Program-made: the position numbers and the translations under genes
Part shown: positions 14,712 to 21,243 of the stretch, piece by piece
Numbering within the stretch: the first letter of the stretch is position 1
Layout: each line of letters opens with the position of its first letter
Assembly: GCA_005888865.1 (NCBI GenBank)
Contig: VBCL01000002.1
Coordinates: 8,727 to 29,969, forward strand
Reading direction: 5' to 3'
Length of the DNA stretch: 21,243 bases
From: Betaproteobacteria bacterium
Lineage (GTDB): Bacteria; Pseudomonadota; Gammaproteobacteria; Burkholderiales; Casimicrobiaceae
The notes under the pieces: model-generated
What the model saw: the letters and a program-made list of their open reading frames with translations, nothing else
Told to the model about the DNA's origin: nothing
The model's database searches: none

Positions 14712-15910
14712 TGTTTGCGACCCCTCGCTTCATCAAAGTCAGCAAGCGCCCGATCGTAGATTTCGAGCAACTTGATATAATTTTGGTCGGCTGTGTAGTT
14801 CTCTTCGAAAAGGGAACGAGCCTTTCGGCGCATTGCGTGCAAACATGATCGGTCAGCAAGTACTCCGTTGAGCGTTCTTGCCAGATCGATTGGATTTCCC
14901 GGCTCGAACTTTATTCCGGATTCTCCTTCCACCACAATTTCATCGAGGCTTCCAATACGCGATGCGACGATTGGCGTGCCGCAAGCGTAGGCTTCCAAAA
15001 CGACAATCGGGAAATTCTCGTAACATTCCGAAGGAATAACCTGGACGTCTGCGTTGCCAACCACCTCAAAAATATCCTCGCGCGGTCGAAAACCGAGAAA
15101 CTCCACCGACAGAGCGCCTCGCCTCGTTTGTTCCTCGAGCTCGTGTCGCAATGGACCATCACCTAGTATCTTGAGCGGGAATCCCTCGACGTACCTCCAC
15201 GCCTCGAGCAGCGTGCGCACGCCCTTTTCCTCGCTTAGACGCCCGACGTAGACTGCGTAATTGCCGCCACCGAAGCCCATGGCCGGTGCATCCGGCAGAA
15301 AATTGGCTTTGACCTCCATGCGGCTCTCCGGGAGACCCCCAGCAACAAGTCTGCCGGCAGCAAACTTGGTCAGCGCGATGTATCGGTTGACCAGAGTTCG
15401 ATAAGTTCCCTGCAACCTATTCCTTGAAAGCATCCAGACCACAGCGCCGGTGGCCGGCAGGGATCCCCTGTAGCATCGATACCGTAGGGCTGATAGGAGG
15501 CTAGTGCCGACGCAATCCTCGCAAGGATGCCCATCGCGCATCAACAAAGCGCCGGGACAGATGAGGCGATAATTATGCAGTGTCTGCACCACGGGCACGC
15601 CATTATCCTGGCAAGCGGCATAGGCGCTCGGCGAAATGAGAGGGAAGGTATTGTGAAAATGCGCCAGGTCGGGACGAGTCCTGCGGATTACATCGGAAAG
15701 TTCCCCGTGGGTCCGCTTCGACCATGCCCCGTCGCCTGCGAGTCGCAGGCGGTCGCTCAACGAGGAGTCGTCGATATCGTCGTTGAAACGCTCGAACGGG
15801 ATCACCTCGATTCGATTCTTCTCGAGTAATGCTCGCTCGTTGCGAAACACCGCATCCTCTCCACTCGGTGCGCTCGAGCGATAGTAATCATGCGCAAGCA
15901 GGATTCTCAT
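14708..15910 (-). CDS. GT4-family glycosyltransferase
   Basis: 400 aa, GT-B fold. The N-terminal domain starts MRILLAHDYY with a Gly-rich acceptor loop SAPSGED (13-19) and a HFHNTFPLISPSAY segment. The C-terminal donor domain has YVGRLSEEKG (221-230), KILGDGP (247-253) and the EX7E motif between Glu298 and Glu306 in ECYENFPIVVLEAYACGTP. An HPCEDC cysteine cluster (128-133) is seen in some EPS-type GT4 enzymes. It would transfer a sugar from a nucleotide donor to the growing lipid-linked repeat at the cytoplasmic face. The specific sugar cannot be read from sequence. The stop overlaps the WecG start by 4 bases; the upstream secreted-protein gene ends 37 bases away. Confidence 0.93.
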   Translation of the reverse strand: MRILLAHDYYRSSAPSGEDAVFRNERALLEKNRIEVIPFERFNDDIDDSSLSDRLRLAGDGAWSKRTHGELSDVIRRTRPDLAHFHNTFPLISPSAYAACQDNGVPVVQTLHNYRLICPGALLMRDGHPCEDCVGTSLLSALRYRCYRGSLPATGAVVWMLSRNRLQGTYRTLVNRYIALTKFAAGRLVAGGLPESRMEVKANFLPDAPAMGFGGGNYAVYVGRLSEEKGVRTLLEAWRYVEGFPLKILGDGPLRHELEEQTRRGALSVEFLGFRPREDIFEVVGNADVQVIPSECYENFPIVVLEAYACGTPIVASRIGSLDEIVVEGESGIKFEPGNPIDLARTLNGVLADRSCLHAMRRKARSLFEENYTADQNYIKLLEIYDRALADFDEARGRKQ

Positions 15911-15947
15911 TCTGCCGGATCAGGCCGATTGACCATTCAATGGCAGT

Positions 15948-18590
15948 TCAGTGCGCCGACCCAGCGGTGGTGATTGCCACGACCTTTGCCTCTCCGGGTG
16001 CCAGGACCATACGAAAGCTTTTGAGATCCGACGCGGACAACGTTGATTTGCCGTCGATACGCGCGGGCGTCTCCTGCTCCAAGGTCATCACGGAAGCCGT
16101 AGTATAAGTTCCCTCAGCCAGGCTGAGCCCGAGGTTGATATCGACCGCCTGCTTTTCCCAGTTCAAGCAGAATACCAACCGACTGCGTGCCTTTTCCAAT
16201 ATGGCACATTCGACATCCTTCCCATTGGCATCCAAGTTCAATGGTGGCCTGCCGTCGAGATTCTTCAGCACAACGGGCATGAGTTGAGCTGAAAAGTCGG
16301 CATAGTTTGAACGCGCAAAATCAATCGCCACATGCTGCACGCCAGGCAAGGAGCGTAACACCGGTATGCGGTAGGGCTCCCCAAACTCGTCGACATCCCC
16401 CTGACGCTGCAGCGACACGACCTTCGTGCCATGACTTATCGCATCGCGAATCTTGGACACGGCTCCATTCCCAATTGAGTAGGGATACGGCAGGATGGTC
16501 AGCGCATATTTACTCACGGCATCAAGAGACGATGGCTGATCGAGAAAATACAAGTCGAACGGTATGCCATTACGAAACAGGACTTCCATCACTGCATTTT
16601 GATACAGCATCACCTCCGCGGACTCCGTAGGATTCGCCGCGTGGGCTAGCTGCCACCAGTCCTCGCTGGCGCGCGAGTATAGGAGAGCCACGGACTTGGG
16701 CACCTGGTAATCGAGCAGGCCTCTTGGCTCCAAGTAAGCGGTAAGATTAAAGAATTTTTCGACCCACGGACCGGCGTCGTTCTTGCCATCCGCAAACAAG
16801 TAGTCCTGTTTGTAAAAATTGATGCCGCGGGCGCCATGCATAAGGCTCGAGAAGGCAGGGCCATAGACCATGATGGGGTTCTCGTAACCATCGCGATCAA
16901 ACCGCGGTGTGGTCTGCAACGTGAGAGCCCCGGTTCGCGTCCTGCTCGCACCAATCAGTTTTTTTGTTTCATTGGCGAAGTAGTAGTGGCCAAGGTAACT
17001 GTTGTGACTCCAATAGGGGTCCGACGACATTTCGGCAACCTCGCCGACTGATCCCATAACATCATAAGCGATCCCGTAGGCTGGTCGGTTCTCTTCACCC
17101 GGTCGAAACAGGCTGGTGACGACCGCATCGGGGTTTACCGATTTCATCATCCGCGCATAGTTGGCGAATAGCGTGGCAAGCTGCTCATATTCGAAGACCT
17201 TCCACTTGGCGGCGAGCGGTGAAAAACTGCCGCTCGCTGTGCCTGCGGGCACCCCGAACCTTCGCTTGAATAGCTCCGTCGATGTTGGCTTGCAGAGGTC
17301 CCTTGGTGAACCTTTGGCATCCTTGCACACAGTTGAAGCGTCATCGTCGGTTTTGGCGGTGCCATATAGGAAGAACTCGTCCCCTCCCAAGGCCAGGCCG
17401 TCAACACCAGCTTCCATGAACTCCCTGTAGAGCGTCGTCGACCCTTCACGCACGAACGAGGAGCTCAAGACAGACGGGTACACCTTCGGGTCAGCCACGC
17501 GGGGGAAATCCCAAGCCTGCAGGCCATAGGGAAGCAAGAACTCGTTGGCAATGACTCGGACGCCGATTTTATGCATCTGTGCGACGAAGCGCCGGAGGAC
17601 GTTTTCTCGGTAGCCAGGCACGATCTGACTGGGGAAGGGAACGATCCTCATTTCCTTCGATCCGGAGGCGAGGTACCAGGCCAACTGGCGGTTTACGAAG
17701 TAGAGATAGTCCGGGTCGTGCGGCAATGTCAGGTACGGCAGATCGATTCTGTTGGGAACGTAAACCCCCGGGTAGAGCCAATAGCGATTGGCCCTCAGGC
17801 GCCGAAGCAGCGCTATTTTGGGCTCGTTGCCCTGCTCGCTGTAGTTCTGCCCGGGCGACCAGTACAGCCACATCGATCCGAAGACGCCACGCCGAAATTG
17901 AGCGTCGCCTGGCGTCACTGCTGCACTTGGTCCCTCGATCTTGATATCCGTCGCCCGCGCGACATCCGCCTCCAAGAGCGGTGCGTCGCGAAGCGGGCGC
18001 GGCGATAATCTTGGCGGCTCTCCGTCGGTAAAGATCTCGAACTCTTCGATCGCCGGCGGACCGTTCTTTGCACCGATGTCCGCCTGCGAGGACGTGGTAC
18101 GAAAGCGCAGCCCGTACCCTGCCACCGGCGGGAACACGGAGTATGCGACGCGCTCTCCGCCCCGCCCGCGGCTTTCCGCAGCAACTCTCTTGTCGTATTG
18201 GCCCGTCCCTTTGGTGTCCACCTCGATCACGTAGTGGGTGGCTGGTTTCCTGTCTCGAGAGTTGTTCTGGAAGAGCGTCACACCGGTCACGTTGATGCGT
18301 CCCGGAAAAGTAAATTCGTACTGCACCGACATCTCGCCGATCCTTGGCCACAGCGGCGCTGACAGCATCAAGGTATTATCGGCAGGGGATGCGAGCTTGG
18401 CGTCGGTCAGATAGGCGATCGCGGCCCCGATGTAGGGCGTGGACCGGATCTTGCAGTATGGCGCGATGTTGATCTCGTTTGCGCTGGCGGCGCTCGCGCC
18501 GATGGACAGACACAGGAAGAGATAAACCGGGTATCGCGCCGAATCCCGATAGCACCAAGATGTCGCGTGTCCGTGGCTCGACGCAGCCAT
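15948..18590 (-). CDS. Large secreted protein, probable TIM-barrel glycosidase of uncertain family
   Basis: 880 aa. It has a signal peptide: n-region to about residue 21, hydrophobic YLFLCLSIGASAASA, likely cleavage before NE at ~38. Residues ~45-190 look like a discoidin/CBM-type beta-sandwich (YEFTFPGRINVTGVTLFQNN ... YGLRFRTTSSQ). Residues ~235-610 resemble a (beta/alpha)8 glycosidase barrel, with GVDGLALGGDEFFLYG holding Asp404-Glu405 as a candidate acid pair, RVIANEFLLPYGL, and WSHNSYLGHYYF. Residues ~640-760 resemble the Rossmann-like trimerisation domain of GH42-type enzymes (LTILPYPYSIGNGAVSKIRDAI). The last ~100 residues form a beta-rich end domain. I cannot assign a GH family. Its place within the EPS operon suggests cleavage or trimming of the exported polymer in the periplasm, which is inference. 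No sorting tag is seen at its C-terminus. Confidence 0.85.
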   Translation of the reverse strand: MAASSHGHATSWCYRDSARYPVYLFLCLSIGASAASANEINIAPYCKIRSTPYIGAAIAYLTDAKLASPADNTLMLSAPLWPRIGEMSVQYEFTFPGRINVTGVTLFQNNSRDRKPATHYVIEVDTKGTGQYDKRVAAESRGRGGERVAYSVFPPVAGYGLRFRTTSSQADIGAKNGPPAIEEFEIFTDGEPPRLSPRPLRDAPLLEADVARATDIKIEGPSAAVTPGDAQFRRGVFGSMWLYWSPGQNYSEQGNEPKIALLRRLRANRYWLYPGVYVPNRIDLPYLTLPHDPDYLYFVNRQLAWYLASGSKEMRIVPFPSQIVPGYRENVLRRFVAQMHKIGVRVIANEFLLPYGLQAWDFPRVADPKVYPSVLSSSFVREGSTTLYREFMEAGVDGLALGGDEFFLYGTAKTDDDASTVCKDAKGSPRDLCKPTSTELFKRRFGVPAGTASGSFSPLAAKWKVFEYEQLATLFANYARMMKSVNPDAVVTSLFRPGEENRPAYGIAYDVMGSVGEVAEMSSDPYWSHNSYLGHYYFANETKKLIGASRTRTGALTLQTTPRFDRDGYENPIMVYGPAFSSLMHGARGINFYKQDYLFADGKNDAGPWVEKFFNLTAYLEPRGLLDYQVPKSVALLYSRASEDWWQLAHAANPTESAEVMLYQNAVMEVLFRNGIPFDLYFLDQPSSLDAVSKYALTILPYPYSIGNGAVSKIRDAISHGTKVVSLQRQGDVDEFGEPYRIPVLRSLPGVQHVAIDFARSNYADFSAQLMPVVLKNLDGRPPLNLDANGKDVECAILEKARSRLVFCLNWEKQAVDINLGLSLAEGTYTTASVMTLEQETPARIDGKSTLSASDLKSFRMVLAPGEAKVVAITTAGSAH

Positions 18591-18652
18591 TTGCTACGGC
18601 TCAGGATTTACGAGGTACCGCCAGCCGATTCATGACTACGGCGAGCATGTCG

Positions 18653-20008
18653 CTACGCTTCAACGCTCGCGGCCGGCTGCCGCGACGGATTGGTGCGCGC
18701 TCCACTGAGTTCCTGCGAACGCTCACTTACCCCCGCGGTAAGCCGGCGACCCAGCGAACGCGCAGCGGTTGTAAAGGCGAGGACCGTCAGGAACAGCATG
18801 AACGTGTGTTCATGCAATGCCAGGTCCGAATTCGTCGTACTGCGAACGATAATCAACGCTAGAAGCCCGAGCATCTCCGCGGTCGCGCTCCGGTCGAGAT
18901 TTCCAACTCTACGTCGAGAGAAGCCGCGACGGCCAAGGCCGAGCAACTGCACAATGGTCCACAATATGGCCGCAGCCCAGGGGATAAAGCCAAGCAGCCC
19001 GACGCCAACGAGCACATCAAAAACCGCTCCATGCAATGTCGACGCTCCAGTGGTCCCAAGAATTTCGGCGCGGGCCGCAGCCGCAAACCCGCGCCCAATC
19101 ACGGGAGATTGCTGGAACGAAGCCCAAGCTGCTTCCCACCCTTGGGTGCGACCCGATAGCGAACTAACCAATTCCCGAGATTGTCCGCGGACCAGGTACT
19201 CTTCGGTGACGGTCGAGATTTGAGCCGAAGCCGCGACGAGCGCCGCCAGTATCGAGAGCAGCAGGAGCAACCCAAAGCGACGGTCAAAGAAGAGCTGGGT
19301 CGCTACTGCGATCATCAAACCTATCAACGACGTCCTGGACTGTGCGAGGATCAACATGCCCAAGGCCGACCCCAGCACGAGGAGCCAGAAGACCCTGCGC
19401 ACGATGCCGCGTCGCAGCAGGCGACACCAGGCGGCAAAGGCTAGCACTGCGGTCATAAAGGCGACCGCATTCCCGTTCATGATAGGCATTACACCCTGGA
19501 GAGTGTACGGAATGAGGCCCCGCGATGGAAGGAAAGCCGCAGATGGCACAACCAGCGCCTCGACCCAATACACCACCATTAGCACCGCGAACAGCGTGAG
19601 GACTGTGTTGTACGCGATCCTTGCCGACGCTTGTGGTCGTGGATGGCTAAGCACCACTGCAATGACGAGAACGTCGATGACGAGCTCGGAAGCCTTCCAC
19701 ATCGAGTAAAAGGAGTAATTCGGAATATAGAGCGCAGAGACCATCCCCAGTACACCATACCCCAGCAGCAGGACTACAGGGCCGCGAAATCCCTGCGATA
19801 AGCGGCTAGCGTTCTGGAGCAGGCCAAATGCGGTGACCGCTGCCGCGAAGAGAACCAGGGTAATTCTGTACCAATTGCCGGTATTGCCGAGTGCCCCCGG
19901 CCGTAGCTCGCCCGTGCCCCAGATCAAAATGCTGCAAAACATGGCCAACCATGCCAGGTGGCCGGTGGCAAACTCATATCGAGTCGGCTTCGATTGCGTC
20001 GCGCCCAT
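18653..20008 (-). CDS. O-antigen ligase / polymerase-like membrane protein
   Basis: 451 aa with about twelve hydrophobic segments. The Wzy_C-type core lies in the second half: LILAQSRTSLIGLMIAV (about 221-237), the large periplasmic loop with LSGRTQGWEAAWASFQQSPV and GRGFAAAAR, then a conserved-position His in TLHGAVFDVLVGVGLLGF. The family either joins polymer to lipid A core or polymerises repeat units. In an EPS operon with a WecA-like initiator, polymerisation (Wzy role) is the likelier job, but this is not decidable from sequence. The C-terminus (about 40 residues) is polar and basic. A GGGAGG motif lies about 19 bases before the ATG, too far for a normal ribosome binding site, so the start is uncertain. 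Confidence 0.88.
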   Translation of the reverse strand: MGATQSKPTRYEFATGHLAWLAMFCSILIWGTGELRPGALGNTGNWYRITLVLFAAAVTAFGLLQNASRLSQGFRGPVVLLLGYGVLGMVSALYIPNYSFYSMWKASELVIDVLVIAVVLSHPRPQASARIAYNTVLTLFAVLMVVYWVEALVVPSAAFLPSRGLIPYTLQGVMPIMNGNAVAFMTAVLAFAAWCRLLRRGIVRRVFWLLVLGSALGMLILAQSRTSLIGLMIAVATQLFFDRRFGLLLLLSILAALVAASAQISTVTEEYLVRGQSRELVSSLSGRTQGWEAAWASFQQSPVIGRGFAAAARAEILGTTGASTLHGAVFDVLVGVGLLGFIPWAAAILWTIVQLLGLGRRGFSRRRVGNLDRSATAEMLGLLALIIVRSTTNSDLALHEHTFMLFLTVLAFTTAARSLGRRLTAGVSERSQELSGARTNPSRQPAASVEA

Positions 20009-20075
20009 GGTCAGTATCCGCTCGAGCCTCCCTTCGAACTACGAACCTGAAGGAGGATCTGTGCAATTCAAATGG

Positions 20076-21243
20076 TTATCCTTGCTCCACTCGTGAACGC
20101 ATAGAGCGACCGGTCGATAACGCTTTGGCATACCACTGCCCGATGACCTTACGGCGAGCTGCCCACGAATACTCTTCGACGCGTCGTCTAGCAGCCTTCG
20201 CCATACGCAGTCGCAGCGACGGGTCTTTCGCGAGCGTCACGAGCGCGGCACCAAGTGCCGCGACCGTGGTCTCTGTGTCGCCCACCTCGACTGCGAAGCC
20301 GCATTCGCTCGTGACCATTTCTCCCGGCCCACCGAAATCGAGGCAAACGACGGGCAGTCCGTGCGCCATGGCCTCGAGTATCACCATTCCCGCGCCTTCG
20401 CAGCTGGGAAAGAGAAAAATATCTGCATGCCCGAACGTGGACAAGGCTTGCTCGCGTGGAAGCCAGCCTACAAACTTTACGCTTTCAGCAATGCCGAGGC
20501 GGGTGGCGAGCCGCTGCAGTGCTTGCCTTTCCGGACCGTCACCGACGATCTCTAGCCGCGCTTCTGATTCCTTTTGCAACAGCGCGGCAAACGCACGCAG
20601 CGCGAGGTGGAACCCCTTGATGGGGATCATTTGTCCGATGCTCAGGACGCGGATCGCAAGGCCGGTGGCCTGCGGTGGTGGCTGTGCCTCGGCAAGCTCG
20701 CCTTCCACTCCAATCGCCGTGTGAACGACAAACTTCCTTTTGCCGAGCACCGCGATCGGCAGTTGCCTGCCAATGCTGGCATCGATGCCGATAATCAGCC
20801 GCGCACGGTACGTGCAGAGCCAGAAAAGCGGATCCGCGACTCGCAGGAATTGCTGCCAGACGTATCGCAGCCGATCGCGCAATACGACCCTCTGGCTTGA
20901 AGCGAGGGCGGTCGGGAGTTTGGGATTACTGCCTAGCGGGCCCCACACGAAGGGCAACGGGAGGAGCCCCAGGAAGGAAAAAACATAGCTGTTCACGAAC
21001 GTTACATGGTGAGCCAGATCAAAGCGGATGCGACGCGTCACTCGCCATGCTTTCAGGCAGGCGGCGAACTGCCACAAGTAGTAGTACGTCCGAATGCCCC
21101 GCCGACCTTTTTTCCAGAACCTTGCCCAACGGGGCAGATCGGCATAATCGAAATGAAGGTGCGGATTCGGAGCTAACGCCAAGGCGCGCTCTATTCGCTC
21201 CCGGTTATTCCGCCTCGTAATGACCCATGCGTTATGCTCGCGG
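20076..21243 (-). CDS. GT4-family glycosyltransferase (5' end cut by the window edge)
   Basis: The frame is open to the right edge: past a TTG at 21182 it continues upstream through AWVITRRNNRERIERALALA, which reads as normal GT4 sequence, so the true start is outside. At least 388 residues are present. The donor domain has VLSIGQMIPIKGFHLALRAF, EIVGDGPERQAL and the EX7E motif in CEGAGMVILEAMAHGLPVV. The N-terminal part has LPRWARFWKKGRRGIRTYYY and a PFVWGPLGSNP loop, a pattern common to EPS-type GT4 enzymes of exosortase clusters. It acts on lipid-linked sugar at the cytoplasmic face; sugar specificity is not readable. The O-antigen-ligase-like gene follows after 67 bases in the same operon. 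Confidence 0.92.
   Translation of the reverse strand, partial: REHNAWVITRRNNRERIERALALAPNPHLHFDYADLPRWARFWKKGRRGIRTYYYLWQFAACLKAWRVTRRIRFDLAHHVTFVNSYVFSFLGLLPLPFVWGPLGSNPKLPTALASSQRVVLRDRLRYVWQQFLRVADPLFWLCTYRARLIIGIDASIGRQLPIAVLGKRKFVVHTAIGVEGELAEAQPPPQATGLAIRVLSIGQMIPIKGFHLALRAFAALLQKESEARLEIVGDGPERQALQRLATRLGIAESVKFVGWLPREQALSTFGHADIFLFPSCEGAGMVILEAMAHGLPVVCLDFGGPGEMVTSECGFAVEVGDTETTVAALGAALVTLAKDPSLRLRMAKAARRRVEEYSWAARRKVIGQWYAKALSTGRSMRSRVEQG

Noticed and set aside
17361..17410. GGDEF string in the 880-aa secreted protein, considered as a diguanylate cyclase motif
   Set aside because: The surrounding sequence lacks every other feature of the cyclase domain, the protein has a signal peptide, and the string falls in a glycosidase-like barrel strand.
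20052..20099. Possible small + strand gene after AGGAGG at 20052, starting GTG at 20061
   Set aside because: It is only about 11 codons and runs into the 3' end of the GT4 gene on the other strand; the AGGAGG is probably chance.
21180..21182. TTG at 21182 as the start of the rightmost GT4 gene
   Set aside because: The frame continues upstream to the window edge with sequence typical of GT4 N-terminal regions, so the gene is simply cut.
1..21243. Defence systems, prophage, insertion sequences, CRISPR arrays, tRNA or rRNA genes
   Set aside because: No cas, toxin-antitoxin, restriction, transposase, integrase or phage genes, no regularly spaced repeats and no tRNA-like cloverleaf were noticed; gaps between genes are all about 116 bases or less.

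Overview
The window is high-GC DNA, most likely from a betaproteobacterium or a close relative. This is inferred from the FolE sequence style, the REP-like repeat near 9226 and the exosortase-linked exopolysaccharide genes; no rRNA or other marker gene is present to fix the taxon. I see no tRNA, rRNA, CRISPR, insertion sequence or phage gene, and no gene-free stretch longer than about 116 bases. Fifteen protein genes are called. The genes at both window edges are cut off.

Region 1 (1-5048, + strand) is a compact lipid-type operon. It encodes the end of an alpha/beta-hydrolase/SAM-methyltransferase fusion (YnbC-like), a PAP2 + dual-specificity phosphatase fusion (YnbD-like), a small unrecognised membrane protein, a PlsC-type acyltransferase and a CdsA-type CDP-diglyceride synthase (YnbB-like). 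An unrecognised four-helix membrane protein follows, probably with its own promoter. The gene set matches the poorly characterised ynbABCD locus of enterobacteria, with an acyltransferase and a small membrane protein added. Its expected partner, a CDP-alcohol phosphatidyltransferase (YnbA), would have to lie upstream of the window. I infer a dedicated phospholipid-synthesis or head-group modification pathway.

Region 2 (4996-10204) is a set of housekeeping and signalling genes: a MarR-GNAT fusion regulator with a palindromic candidate operator, a dienelactone-hydrolase-family enzyme, folE (GTP cyclohydrolase I) divergent from it, a soluble TPR-GGDEF diguanylate cyclase with an intact inhibitory site, and an AEC-family permease preceded by a REP-like hairpin.

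Region 3 (10245-21243, - strand) is one exopolysaccharide/exosortase transcription unit, read from the right edge leftward: GT4 glycosyltransferase (cut), O-antigen ligase/polymerase-like protein, an 880-residue secreted glycosidase-like protein, a second GT4, a WecG/TagA/CpsF transferase, a fused exosortase-EpsI (XrtD-like), a WecA/MraY-like lipid-sugar transferase with a long extra membrane domain, and a VanZ-family protein. Intergenic gaps run from -4 to 67 bases. The unit ends at a hairpin shared with the convergent AEC gene. Together these genes could start a lipid-linked repeat (WecA-like), extend it (WecG, GT4s), polymerise or transfer it (ligase), modify or cleave it outside the inner membrane (880-aa protein) and couple it to exosortase sorting of surface proteins. 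By eye, GC drops in this unit (clearest about 10650-16900) relative to regions 1 and 2.

The items most worth a second look are the Ynb-like lipid locus, the unassigned 880-aa secreted protein, the WecA-like protein with its extra domain, and the MarR-GNAT regulator with its palindrome.
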